A DNA stretch of 64,000 nucleotides from Uliginosibacterium paludis (GTDB taxonomy: Bacteria > Pseudomonadota > Gammaproteobacteria > Burkholderiales > Rhodocyclaceae), in contig NZ_JBDIVF010000004.1 of NCBI RefSeq assembly GCF_039631355.1, positions 186,001-250,000 on the forward strand, in the 5' to 3' direction. The notes under the pieces were generated by a model that was not told the origin of the DNA, ran no database searches, and saw only the letters and a list, made by a program, of their open reading frames with translations. Within the stretch, counting starts at the first letter, position 1. Every line of letters begins with the position of its first letter. The position numbers and the translations under genes are program-made. Below are positions 42,997-51,935 of the stretch, one piece after another.

Positions 42997-45024
42997 ATGC
43001 TGGCACCGCTGAACCGCCTATTCAGGCAATTGAACTGGTCCCGCAAATTCGGACTGATCGGCGCCCTGGCCGCGGCCGTCACCCTGACGCTCGTCTTGCT
43101 GACCTGCTCGGACAAGTTCGAGGAGTGGCGCGTCATCCAGCATGAACAACAAGGGCTCGTGGTGTTCGAACCGACGCTGGACTTTGTTCTGGCCCTGCAG
43201 CAGCACCGCGGGCTCAGTGCCGGTGTCCTTGGCGGAAACGCCTCGATGCGGGAGGCCCTGACCGGCAAGGCCGAAGAAGCGAAGAAGGCCGCCCAGGCTT
43301 TCGAAGCCGCCCTCGCCGCGGCACCTGCCGAATGGAAACTGGCCGCGCCGGGCAAAGCCGTTCTCGATCAATGGAAAACACTGAGTGCCGACGGACTCTC
43401 GATGCCCGGACCGCAGAACTTTGCCGCCCATACCGAAGCCATCGGCAAGCTGCTGGCGCTGATCAGCGAGCTCAACAATGTATCGGGCCTCGCCCTCGAC
43501 CCGGACCTGCACGATTACTACCTGATCAGTGCGCTTACCATGCAGATGCCCGAGCTCACCGAGCGTCTGGGCAAGCTGCGCGGATCCGCCAACGGAATCC
43601 TCGCCTCGAAACAGATCAGCCAGGCGCAGAAGGAGTCGCTCGCATCCCTTTCAGGAGAGACCGGACTGCTCTGGTCCGACATGCGCAACTCGCTTGAAAC
43701 CGCCTCCCGGGGCACTCCGGCCGCCAGCGCCTATTTCAAGAGTCTTGCTGCAAGACTTGACGGCGAGATCGCCAGCGCACGACAGACACTCAGCAAGGAA
43801 ATCCTGAGTGAGAAATTCGGTATCGCGCCCGCCGACTGGTGGAAACTCGTGACCGACACCATCGGCCTCGTGGTCAGCGAAGGACGTGGCCACTTCCTGC
43901 CCGAGCTCCGAGCCGGGCTCGCCGAGCGCGCTGGCCGGGCCCGCACGCAACTGGTCTTCGTTGCCGTCGCCAGCCTGCTCGCAACGCTGCTGCTCATCGC
44001 TGGCCTGCTGGCGCTGTATCGCAATCTGCGCGAGGCCCTGGATGCGCTCGACAGCGGAACGCGTGCCCTGTCCGAAGGCGACTTCACGCACCGGATCAGT
44101 GTCGCAAGCCGGGACGAGCTCGGCCAGGTCGCGTCGCACTTCAACACCATGTGCGAACGGATCGAAGGCGTGCTGGTAACGGTCAAGCACAACGCCGAGC
44201 AAGTGCAGCACGCGGCCACCGGTCTGATGGACAGCGCAGGAAAAGTCACGCAGGACGCCGAGCAGCAGAGCACCGCCGCCACGGCGATGGCCTCGGCGGT
44301 CGAGCAAATGGCGGTCAGCCTGGACGAAATAAGTCATCATGCGGGCGACACCGAGCAGTCCTCCCGACACTCCCGCCAGCAAGCCACCGAGAGCAGCAGC
44401 ATGGTGGCCGATGTGGTGAGCGAAATCACCGAGATCGCGACCGTGGTCAATGAGTCGGCCATGTCCATCCGCAAGCTCGGCGAGCGCTCGGACGAAATCT
44501 CCCACATGATCGCGGTGATCCGCGAGATCGCCGACCAGACCAATCTGCTGGCGCTGAACGCGGCGATCGAAGCGGCGCGCGCCGGCGAACAGGGGCGCGG
44601 TTTCGCGGTCGTCGCTGACGAAGTGCGCAAGCTCGCCGAGCGTACCGCACAGGCCTCCACCGAAATCGTGCGCACAGTGGACGCAATCAGGCAGGACACC
44701 CAGATCGCAGCCGGCAAGATGGAACAGGGCGTATCCCGCGTGGATCGCGGCATGGCGCTCAGCCGCGCCTCGGGCGAGCGCATGCAGGGCGTCTGCGAGA
44801 GTGCGGACCGCGTACTTGCCTCGGTAGCCGATATCAGCAGCGCGCTGCGCGAACACAACAGCACCAACGAGAACGTGGCGAGAAACGTGGAAACGATTGC
44901 GCGAATGTCGGAAGACGTCTTCAGCGAAATCAGCCAGTCGGCCCGCACGGCCCGACAGCTCAGCGACTCGGCCGAGTCGCTGCTGCAGTCCGTTGCGCGC
45001 TTCCATGTGCGGAACACGGCCTGA
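42997..45024 (+). CDS. Methyl-accepting chemotaxis protein
   Basis: 675 residues. First membrane helix about 17-36, a long helical periplasmic sensor (about 40-315) with VLALQQHRGLSAGVLGGN, reminiscent of NIT-type sensors, second membrane helix about 320-343, HAMP (about 344-395), and a cytoplasmic signalling domain with the hairpin tip REIADQTNLLALNAAIEAAR. Relays ligand binding to CheA/CheW. Ligand unknown. A FliA-like promoter at 42931 ties its expression to motility. Confidence 0.92.
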   Translation: MLAPLNRLFRQLNWSRKFGLIGALAAAVTLTLVLLTCSDKFEEWRVIQHEQQGLVVFEPTLDFVLALQQHRGLSAGVLGGNASMREALTGKAEEAKKAAQAFEAALAAAPAEWKLAAPGKAVLDQWKTLSADGLSMPGPQNFAAHTEAIGKLLALISELNNVSGLALDPDLHDYYLISALTMQMPELTERLGKLRGSANGILASKQISQAQKESLASLSGETGLLWSDMRNSLETASRGTPAASAYFKSLAARLDGEIASARQTLSKEILSEKFGIAPADWWKLVTDTIGLVVSEGRGHFLPELRAGLAERAGRARTQLVFVAVASLLATLLLIAGLLALYRNLREALDALDSGTRALSEGDFTHRISVASRDELGQVASHFNTMCERIEGVLVTVKHNAEQVQHAATGLMDSAGKVTQDAEQQSTAATAMASAVEQMAVSLDEISHHAGDTEQSSRHSRQQATESSSMVADVVSEITEIATVVNESAMSIRKLGERSDEISHMIAVIREIADQTNLLALNAAIEAARAGEQGRGFAVVADEVRKLAERTAQASTEIVRTVDAIRQDTQIAAGKMEQGVSRVDRGMALSRASGERMQGVCESADRVLASVADISSALREHNSTNENVARNVETIARMSEDVFSEISQSARTARQLSDSAESLLQSVARFHVRNTA

Positions 45025-45111
45025 GCTCCGGCCACCGGCAGCCCCGCCCGGCAGATGACCACGCTGGAGACGGGGCTTAGGGCGGCGCATTCACCGGTAG
45101 AATCCGTTCCG

Positions 45112-47283
45112 ATGCAAACCGAAGTCCGCCCCCTCCCCGCCTGGCCCCGTCACCGCCCTGATCTCACCCCGGCTCCGTTTCTCCCGATGAGCCGCGCCGA
45201 GATGGACGCGCTCGGCTGGGACACTTGCGACGTGATCCTCGTGACCGGCGATGCCTACATCGACCACCCGAGTTTCGGCATGGCCATCATCGGCCGCCTG
45301 CTGGAATCCCAGGGCTTTCGCGTGGGCATCATTTCACAGCCCGACTGGCATTCGGCAGACGCCTTCCGCGCTCTGGGCCGGCCGAACCTGTATTTCGGCG
45401 TCACCGCCGGCAACATGGATTCGATGATCAACCGCTACACGGCTGACCGCAAACCGCGCTCCGATGATGCCTATACCGCGGGTGGGCTCTCCGGAAAGCG
45501 TCCGGACCGTGCCGTCACCGTCTACGCACAGCGCGCCCGCGAAGCCTTTGCCGGTGTGCCGGTGATCATTGGCAGCATCGAGGCCAGCCTGCGCCGCATC
45601 GCGCATTACGACTACTGGAGTGACAAGGTGCGCCGCTCGGTGCTGCCCGACTCCAAGGCCGACATGCTCATCTTCGGCAATGCCGAACGCGCCCTGATCG
45701 AACTGACCCATCGCATGGCTGCCGGTGAAAGCATCGCGACGATTCGCGACCTGCGCGGCACGGCCTTCATGGTCCGCCGCGACTGGCTGCCGGACGCCGA
45801 CTGGCAGGAGATCGACTCGCTCTCGCTCGACCGGCCCGGACGCATCGACCCGCATCCGGATCCCTACGCGATGGAGCCGCAGCAGACCTCGACCGCGCCG
45901 AATGCCGATGGCTCGGCTCCGGTCCAGATCGTGCCGGCCGCCGCCCGCGTGGCTGCGCGCAAAGCCGCACGCGCCAAGACGGTGATCCGATTGCAGTCCT
46001 TCGAAGCCGTCAGCGAAGACCGCGTGCTCTATGCGCACAATTCGCGCGTCTTCCATCTGGAATCGAACCCGGGCAACGCACGCGCCCTGCGCCAGGCCCA
46101 TGGTGAACGGGACGTCTGGCTCAACCCGCCGCCCCTGCCGCTGGGCACCGAAGAGATGGATTACGTCTTCGATGCAGCCTATGCGCGGGCGCCCCACCCC
46201 GCTTATGGCGGAGCACGCATCCCGGCCTGGGAAATGATCCGTTTCTCGGTCAACATCATGCGTGGCTGCTTTGGCGGTTGCACCTTCTGCTCGATCACCG
46301 AGCATGAGGGCCGCATCATCCAGAGCCGTTCGCACGAGTCGATCCTCAAGGAAATCGAGGACATCCGCGACAAGGTGCCCGAATTCAAGGGGCATATCTC
46401 GGATCTGGGTGGGCCGACGGCCAACATGTATCGCATGGCCTGCAAGGATCCGAAAATCGAATCCTCCTGCCGGCGCCTGTCATGCGTGTATCCGGGCATC
46501 TGCGAAAACCTCGATACCGATCACTCCTCGCTGGTCTCGCTCTACCGCAAGGCCCGGGCGATTCCGGGCGTGAAGAAGATCACCATCGGTTCCGGCCTGC
46601 GCTACGACCTGGCCGTGCGCTCGCCCGAATATGTGAAGGAGCTGGTGACGCATCATGTCTCCGGCCTGCTCAAGATCGCCCCGGAACACACCGAGGAAGG
46701 GCCGCTCTCCAAGATGATGAAACCGGGCATCGGCAGCTTCGAGCGATTCCGCCAGATGTTCGAGAAGTATTCGAACGAGGCCGGCAAGAAGCAGCATCTG
46801 GTGCCCTATTTCATCGCGGCACACCCGGGCACCGCAGACCAGGACATGCTCAATCTGGCGCTCTGGCTGAAGGCCAACAACTTCCGCCCGGACCAGGTCC
46901 AGACCTTCACGCCCACCCCGCTGGCCATGGCCACCGCCATGTATTACTCGCGCAAGAATCCGCTGCGCCGGGTCAGCCAGGAATCGGAAGACGTGGAAAC
47001 GCCCCGCCTCGCCCGGCAGCGCAAGTTGCACAAGGCCCTGCTGCGCTACCACGATCCGGAAAATTTCGAGCTCATCCGCGAGTTCCTGACCGAAACCGGA
47101 CGCCGCGATCTGATCGGCAACGGCCCCCAGCATCTGGTGCCCTGGACCTCCGCCGCGCGCACGCTTCCGCCGGTGCAAGCGCCGGCCTCACGCCGGGCTC
47201 CGCGCAGATCGGCCGCGCAGTCCAGCACGCCCCGCTCATCCGCCAAGCCGGTCAGTCGGCCGCGCAAAGCAGGAGGCCGTTGA
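45112..47283 (+). CDS. YgiQ family radical SAM protein
   Basis: 723 residues from ATG 45112; an in-frame ATG at 45055 would add 19 non-conserved residues. N-terminal cobalamin-like region (MDALGWDTCDVILVTGDAYID, HPSFGMAIIGRLLESQGF), then the radical SAM cluster CFGGCTFC (about 403-410), and HISDLGGPTANMY. The C-terminal ~40 residues are Pro/Ser/Arg-rich and likely disordered. UPF0313/YgiQ; substrate unknown. Confidence 0.92.
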   Translation: MQTEVRPLPAWPRHRPDLTPAPFLPMSRAEMDALGWDTCDVILVTGDAYIDHPSFGMAIIGRLLESQGFRVGIISQPDWHSADAFRALGRPNLYFGVTAGNMDSMINRYTADRKPRSDDAYTAGGLSGKRPDRAVTVYAQRAREAFAGVPVIIGSIEASLRRIAHYDYWSDKVRRSVLPDSKADMLIFGNAERALIELTHRMAAGESIATIRDLRGTAFMVRRDWLPDADWQEIDSLSLDRPGRIDPHPDPYAMEPQQTSTAPNADGSAPVQIVPAAARVAARKAARAKTVIRLQSFEAVSEDRVLYAHNSRVFHLESNPGNARALRQAHGERDVWLNPPPLPLGTEEMDYVFDAAYARAPHPAYGGARIPAWEMIRFSVNIMRGCFGGCTFCSITEHEGRIIQSRSHESILKEIEDIRDKVPEFKGHISDLGGPTANMYRMACKDPKIESSCRRLSCVYPGICENLDTDHSSLVSLYRKARAIPGVKKITIGSGLRYDLAVRSPEYVKELVTHHVSGLLKIAPEHTEEGPLSKMMKPGIGSFERFRQMFEKYSNEAGKKQHLVPYFIAAHPGTADQDMLNLALWLKANNFRPDQVQTFTPTPLAMATAMYYSRKNPLRRVSQESEDVETPRLARQRKLHKALLRYHDPENFELIREFLTETGRRDLIGNGPQHLVPWTSAARTLPPVQAPASRRAPRRSAAQSSTPRSSAKPVSRPRKAGGR

Positions 47284-47335
47284 GCGCTGCATCAAGCGCC
47301 ACAGCCTCACAGACCGGATTGTGCTGCACTGCGGA

Positions 47336-47365
47336 TTGGCATCCGGCAAACAAGCTGACTAGAAT
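47336..47365 (+). promoter_or_regulatory. Putative sigma-70 promoter of the pectinesterase gene
   Basis: TTGGCA, 18 bases, TAGAAT, about 78 bases before the start. No obvious operator was recognised in the leader. Confidence 0.5.
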
Positions 47366-47442
47366 CATGTGACCGGAAACATCCGGCACGCAGAGCCCGC
47401 CACAAGGGCCGACGATCTGATTCACGGACTTTGGAGACAAAC

Positions 47443-48588
47443 ATGCAATCAAGCCACCGCCTGTCCGGCGTGCTGGCGCTCGCGGCTGCCAGTCTGCTGG
47501 CCAGCCCGTTCGCCTTCGCCGTCAGCAGCACTACCGCCCGCCCGCAACTTACCAGCAGCGCGGCAGCCAGCTACACCATCTCGAAATACATGGCCCAGGC
47601 CGGCACGATCGGAGCACTTGCCACCGATAACTGGGACCCCACCGGTGGCGTCGGCGCCATCAGCGGCTTCACCGCCAATTACACCGTGGCAGCGGACGGC
47701 AGTGCCGGCTACAAGACGATCCAGGCTGCCATCAACGCGGCCGTCGCCGCCGGCGGCAGCACACGCAAGTACATCAGCGTCAAGGCAGGCACCTACAACG
47801 AGGTAGTCTGCGTGCCCTCTTCCGCTCCTCCCATCACGCTCTACGGACTGGATGCGACCGCGGCCAACACGGTGGTCACCTACGGCAACTCGAATCTCAC
47901 ACCGAAGTCGTCCGGCACCGCCACCCACCCCTGCACCAGCAACGCCTCGGCCACCACGATCGGCACAGCCAGCAGCGCCACATTCCATGTGAATGCCAAG
48001 GATTTCCGTGCCCGCAACCTGACCTTCACCAACAGCTATGTCGAAGGCACCTACAGCGGCAGCAATCAGGCGGCGATCGCGCTCTCGGTACGCGGGGACA
48101 AGGCGATCTTCGAGAACGTGCAGGTCATCGGCAATCAGGACACGCTCTATATCGGCGCCAACAGCTATACCAGCGTCATCCGCGCCTTCTTCAAGTCGAG
48201 TTTCGTGAAAGGCGATGTGGACTTCATCTTCGGTCACGGCACAGCAGCGTTCTATGGCTGCACGATCCAGTATTACGGATCCCGGCTCGGCTCCTCTGCC
48301 ACCAGTTACATCTTCGCGCCCAGCACCCAATCGACCAATACCTACGGCTTCCTCGTGATCAGCAGCACGCTGAATTACACCGGCAGCGCCGGCACCGGCA
48401 AAACCTATCTGGGCCGCAACTGGGCCGAGTCCGGAGCCAAGGGGCAACTGGTGATTCGCGACACTGCCATCGGCGCACACGTCCGCATCGCCGATCCGTG
48501 GGCGGCGGGCACCAATGGCGCTGCCTACAGCACCTCCACCGCCCGCTTCTGGGAATACAACAACAGCGGCACCGGTAGCGGCAACTGA
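47443..48588 (+). CDS. Pectinesterase
   Basis: 381 residues from ATG 47443 with GGAG at 6-base spacing; an upstream TTG is unlikely. Signal peptide (about 1-26, LASPFAFA). Right-handed beta-helix of CE8: GYKTIQAAINAAV near 90, AIALSVRGDKAIFENV, GNQDTLY (first catalytic Asp), GDVDFIFGHGTAAF (second Asp) and the late YLGRNW with the active-site Arg. Removes methyl groups from homogalacturonan in the periplasm or outside. Ser/Thr/Gly-rich. Own promoter and terminator. Confidence 0.93.
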   Translation: MQSSHRLSGVLALAAASLLASPFAFAVSSTTARPQLTSSAAASYTISKYMAQAGTIGALATDNWDPTGGVGAISGFTANYTVAADGSAGYKTIQAAINAAVAAGGSTRKYISVKAGTYNEVVCVPSSAPPITLYGLDATAANTVVTYGNSNLTPKSSGTATHPCTSNASATTIGTASSATFHVNAKDFRARNLTFTNSYVEGTYSGSNQAAIALSVRGDKAIFENVQVIGNQDTLYIGANSYTSVIRAFFKSSFVKGDVDFIFGHGTAAFYGCTIQYYGSRLGSSATSYIFAPSTQSTNTYGFLVISSTLNYTGSAGTGKTYLGRNWAESGAKGQLVIRDTAIGAHVRIADPWAAGTNGAAYSTSTARFWEYNNSGTGSGN

Positions 48589-48613
48589 CTCCTCCTGCAG
48601 CAATGCAGCCCTT

Positions 48614-48646
48614 GGCCTGGCGATCTGCAAACGCCAGGCCTTTTTT
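48614..48646 (+). terminator. Rho-independent terminator of the pectinesterase gene
   Basis: GGCCTGGCG / CGCCAGGCC, a perfect 9-base stem with a 9-base loop, followed by six Ts, 25 bases after the stop. Confidence 0.93.
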
Positions 48647-48812
48647 CGCAAATATGCAACTCGGGGCATGACCGGCAGCCGGATCGCGACGGCAGGACGA
48701 AGGCGCAAGGCGCCTGCAAAGTTATGATGCCCTACCACCCGGAAGGGCAAACCCACAGGCTCTGGACAACGGCTCGCAAGCCCTGCGCTTTGCGGATCGC
48801 ACGCAATTCGGC

Positions 48813-49205
48813 ATGAATCAGATCAGCAGTCGCAGCTTCCTGCGTTTCCTCCTTGTCGGCGGCTCGGCAACCGCCCTGCATTACCTGATCATGGCGCTGC
48901 TTGTCGGCCTGCTCGGGTTCGCGCCCGGTACCGGCTCGGCCGCCGGCTACAGCCTGAGCACGCTCTACAACTACTGGGCCAATGCGCGATTCACTTTCGC
49001 CGGTCGGCACCGCCACGCACACAGCCTGCCCCGTTTCCTGGCCACCGCGCTGGCCGGGCTGGGCATCAACCAGCTCGTGCTGCTGGGGCTGATCCACCTT
49101 GGCTTGCCGATTGCCCTCGCCCAGATTCTGGCGACCGCCTGCGTGCTGGTCTGGAACTATTTCATCAACGCGCTCTGGGCGTTCAGAACGAGACATCCAT
49201 CATGA
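48813..49205 (+). CDS. GtrA family membrane protein
   Basis: 130 residues with four hydrophobic segments. FLRFLLVGGSATALHYLIM and STLYNYWANARFTF are GtrA signatures, and the end is WNYFINALWAFRTR. GtrA proteins are thought to flip polyprenyl-phosphate-linked sugars across the inner membrane. Its stop overlaps the next gene as ATGA, so it is coupled to the GtrB-like transferase. Confidence 0.9.
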   Translation: MNQISSRSFLRFLLVGGSATALHYLIMALLVGLLGFAPGTGSAAGYSLSTLYNYWANARFTFAGRHRHAHSLPRFLATALAGLGINQLVLLGLIHLGLPIALAQILATACVLVWNYFINALWAFRTRHPS

Positions 49206-50173
49206 CCCTTCCGACTCTTGGCCTCGTCATCCCCTGCTACAACGAGGAAGAAGTGCTGCAGGAAACCACCTCGCGGCTGATTCCGCTCCTGGCAGGCATG
49301 CGTGAAGAAGGCCTGATCAGCGAACGCAGCGCGATCTTCTATGTGGACGACGGCAGTCGCGACCGGACCTGGTCCCTGATCGAATCGCTGTCGGCGCAAC
49401 ACGTAGAAGTCTGCGGCATCCGCCTCAGCCGCAACCGCGGCCACCAGAATGCGCTGCTCTGCGGCCTCATGACCGCTCCGGGCGACCTGCTCATCAGCGT
49501 CGACGCCGACCTGCAAGATGATCTCGACGTGATCCCGCAGATGGTTCGCCACTACCGTGACGGCTGCGAAATCGTCTATGGCGTCAGGAAGCGCCGTGAC
49601 ACCGACACCTTCTTCAAGCGTTTCACTGCCGAGGGTTACTACAAGCTGATGGCAGCCATGAAGGTGGATGTGGTCTTCAACCATGCGGACTATCGCCTGC
49701 TGAGCCGCCGCGCGCTCGAATCCCTGGCGGAATATCGCGAGGTCAATCTCTTCCTGCGCGGGCTTGTCCGTCTGCTGGGCTACAAGAGTGCCATCGTCGA
49801 ATACGACCGCGCAGAGCGCTTTGCCGGAGAATCGAAGTACCCGCTGAGCAAGATGCTTTCATTCGCCTGGCAAGGCATCACCTCCTTCTCCACTGCACCG
49901 CTGCGCCTGATCACCACAGTCGGCTTTCTCGTATCGCTGGGCAGCCTGGCACTTGCCATCTGGGCGCTCGCGGTCAAGCTGCTGATCCACAACGCCGAGA
50001 TCGGCTGGGCCTCGACCGTGGTCCCCATGTACTTCCTGGGCGGCGTCCAGCTGCTGAGCCTGGGCATCATCGGTGAGTACATCGCCAAGATCTACATGGA
50101 GACCAAGCAGCGCCCCCGTTTCCATGTCGACACCTGCATCGGCGGCAGTTTCGTCGAACGCAGCCAGGGCTGA
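49202..50173 (+). CDS. GtrB-like polyprenyl-phosphate glycosyltransferase (GT2)
   Basis: 323 residues. GT-A fold: VIPCYNEEEVLQETTSRL near 10, FYVDDGSRDRTW (about 41-52), LSRNRGHQNALL, and SVDADLQDDLDVIPQMV with the DxD metal site. Two C-terminal membrane helices (about 235-260, 270-295) as in DPM1/GtrB. Loads a sugar from its nucleotide onto undecaprenyl phosphate. Coupled to gtrA; 13 bases before the third gene. Confidence 0.92.
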   Translation: MTLPTLGLVIPCYNEEEVLQETTSRLIPLLAGMREEGLISERSAIFYVDDGSRDRTWSLIESLSAQHVEVCGIRLSRNRGHQNALLCGLMTAPGDLLISVDADLQDDLDVIPQMVRHYRDGCEIVYGVRKRRDTDTFFKRFTAEGYYKLMAAMKVDVVFNHADYRLLSRRALESLAEYREVNLFLRGLVRLLGYKSAIVEYDRAERFAGESKYPLSKMLSFAWQGITSFSTAPLRLITTVGFLVSLGSLALAIWALAVKLLIHNAEIGWASTVVPMYFLGGVQLLSLGIIGEYIAKIYMETKQRPRFHVDTCIGGSFVERSQG

Positions 50174-50186
50174 GGCATCAGAGCGG

Positions 50187-51935
50187 ATGACGGCAGCGTC
50201 AGGCAGGACACCGTTGGCCGCAGGCAGTGCGTGCGCCCGAGCTCCGGGTCCATGGCTGCTGTGCGTGGCAGTGCTCAACCTGCTGCTGTGCTCGGCAAAC
50301 GCCTATGACGGTGACATCAACTACTGGATCGACTGGATCGGGCAGCTTCAGAAACGCGGCTTTGCCGGACTGGATGCCAACTACCCGCCGGTCTATATGT
50401 TCTGGCTGTGGCTGGTGGCGCGCTTTCACGAGAGCCTGCAACTCGTGCCGGAAAATGGCCTGCTGCTGCGCAGCCTTGTCACCGCGCCCGTCGCGCTCGC
50501 GCACGTGCTCGCGCTGCTGCTGGCCCATCACTGCCTGAACAAGACACGCGCCGACGACAGGACCTGGCAGCAGGTCATGGCACTGCTTGCACTGAATCCG
50601 GCGATCCTGATGAACGGGCCGGTGTGGGGGCAGGTCGACATGATTTTCAGCCTGTTCCTGGTGCTGAGCCTCTACGCGCTGATTGAAGCGCGTTATCTGG
50701 TACTGGTGATGCCGGTGCTGTGCATCGCCCTGCTGACCAAGTTCCAGGCCATCTGCGTTGCGCCAGCGGTCGCTCCGCTGCTCTGGCATCACCGGAAAAG
50801 CCGCCGTCTCTGGCTGGGACTGCTGCCCGCCGCGCTGGCGGCAGGCCTGCTGCTTCTGCCCTACCTGCTTGCAAACAGCCTGGGCTCGATGTTCCGCCAG
50901 ACCTACATCCAGGCCTCCAGCCTTTACCCCTACGCCACCTACCACGCAAACAATCTCTGGCAGCTCGCGGGACTCGATACTCGGCCCGACAATCTCTATC
51001 TGCTGGATCTGGCGGTCTCGCCAACCGGCTGGCGAGTACTCCTGACCCCCAAGCATCTGGGCATCGCGCTGTTCGGCCTGTGGAGCCTCTGGCTGTTCAT
51101 CAGCGGGCTGCGACGCCGTGATGCCTCGCTGCACTGGCGTAACGCCATCCTGAGTGCCCTCGGATTCTTCCTGCTGCTGCCGGGCATGCACGAACGCTAC
51201 CTTTTCCCGGCAGTGAGCATTGCGCTGATCGCTGCCAGCCGATTTTCAGCCTTCCGCACGGCGGCCCTCTGGCTCTCGGTACTCTGCTTCGCCAACATGT
51301 GCTTCGTGCTGCATCCGTCAGGCGGTGCACTGCCCTACCTGTTTGCCGCACTGACCCTGGGGCTCGCCGTGCGCCTCATGGTCGGCAAACCCGCCGCGTT
51401 CAATGCAGCCAGCGCGCTGCTGGCACGCCTTCCGCTGACGCCATGGTGGATCCTGGCCATTGCCATCTGGGCGCTCACGATCAGCTGGCAGGTCCGACTG
51501 CGTCTGCCCGATCATGAGGGCTGGCTCGACGCCACCCGCATCCCCGGGCGAACCTACAGCCAGGCCTGGGGTGACTTGCAGACCGGCAGCAGCGTGGACA
51601 GCAGGATGCTGGTGGTGGCAGGCCAGCGCCATGCCCGGGGGTTCGGAACCCATGCAGAATCGGTGATCACGATTCCGGTGCCACCCGGAGCCGAGCGCTT
51701 CTCGACACAGGCTGGCCTGGATGACGAGACCAGCGGAGGCGAGGTCTCGTTCTTCATCCGCCTTGATGGCCGCACCCTCTGGAGCAGCGGCCGGCTTGCA
51801 GCCGGGGCTGGCGCAGTGTCTGCGGACATCGACGTACGCGGCGGACATTCGCTTCAGCTGGTTGTCGATCCGCTCGGCAGCAATGCCAACGATCACGCTG
51901 ACTGGCTTTCACCGCGTTTCAGGATTGCCCGCTGA
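50187..51935 (+). CDS. GT-C membrane glycosyltransferase with C-terminal NPCBM-like domain
   Basis: 582 residues from ATG 50187. About ten membrane helices with YDGDINYWIDWIGQL near 42, YPPVYMFWLW and GPVWGQVDMIFSLF typical of GT-C (mannosyltransferase-like) enzymes. The last ~130 residues are soluble and NPCBM-like (HARGFGTHAESVITIPVP, QAGLDDETSGGEVSFFI, DGRTLW, NDHADWLSPRF), a carbohydrate-binding module of glycosidases. Third gene of a gtrA-gtrB-type operon, so it probably uses the lipid-linked sugar made by its neighbours. Its 3' end overlaps the convergent gene by 27 bases. Confidence 0.8.
   Translation: MTAASGRTPLAAGSACARAPGPWLLCVAVLNLLLCSANAYDGDINYWIDWIGQLQKRGFAGLDANYPPVYMFWLWLVARFHESLQLVPENGLLLRSLVTAPVALAHVLALLLAHHCLNKTRADDRTWQQVMALLALNPAILMNGPVWGQVDMIFSLFLVLSLYALIEARYLVLVMPVLCIALLTKFQAICVAPAVAPLLWHHRKSRRLWLGLLPAALAAGLLLLPYLLANSLGSMFRQTYIQASSLYPYATYHANNLWQLAGLDTRPDNLYLLDLAVSPTGWRVLLTPKHLGIALFGLWSLWLFISGLRRRDASLHWRNAILSALGFFLLLPGMHERYLFPAVSIALIAASRFSAFRTAALWLSVLCFANMCFVLHPSGGALPYLFAALTLGLAVRLMVGKPAAFNAASALLARLPLTPWWILAIAIWALTISWQVRLRLPDHEGWLDATRIPGRTYSQAWGDLQTGSSVDSRMLVVAGQRHARGFGTHAESVITIPVPPGAERFSTQAGLDDETSGGEVSFFIRLDGRTLWSSGRLAAGAGAVSADIDVRGGHSLQLVVDPLGSNANDHADWLSPRFRIAR

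Noticed and set aside
47449..48756. 435-codon minus-strand frame opposite the pectinesterase
   Set aside because: Low-complexity, no ribosome-binding site, and the plus strand encodes a clear CE8 enzyme.
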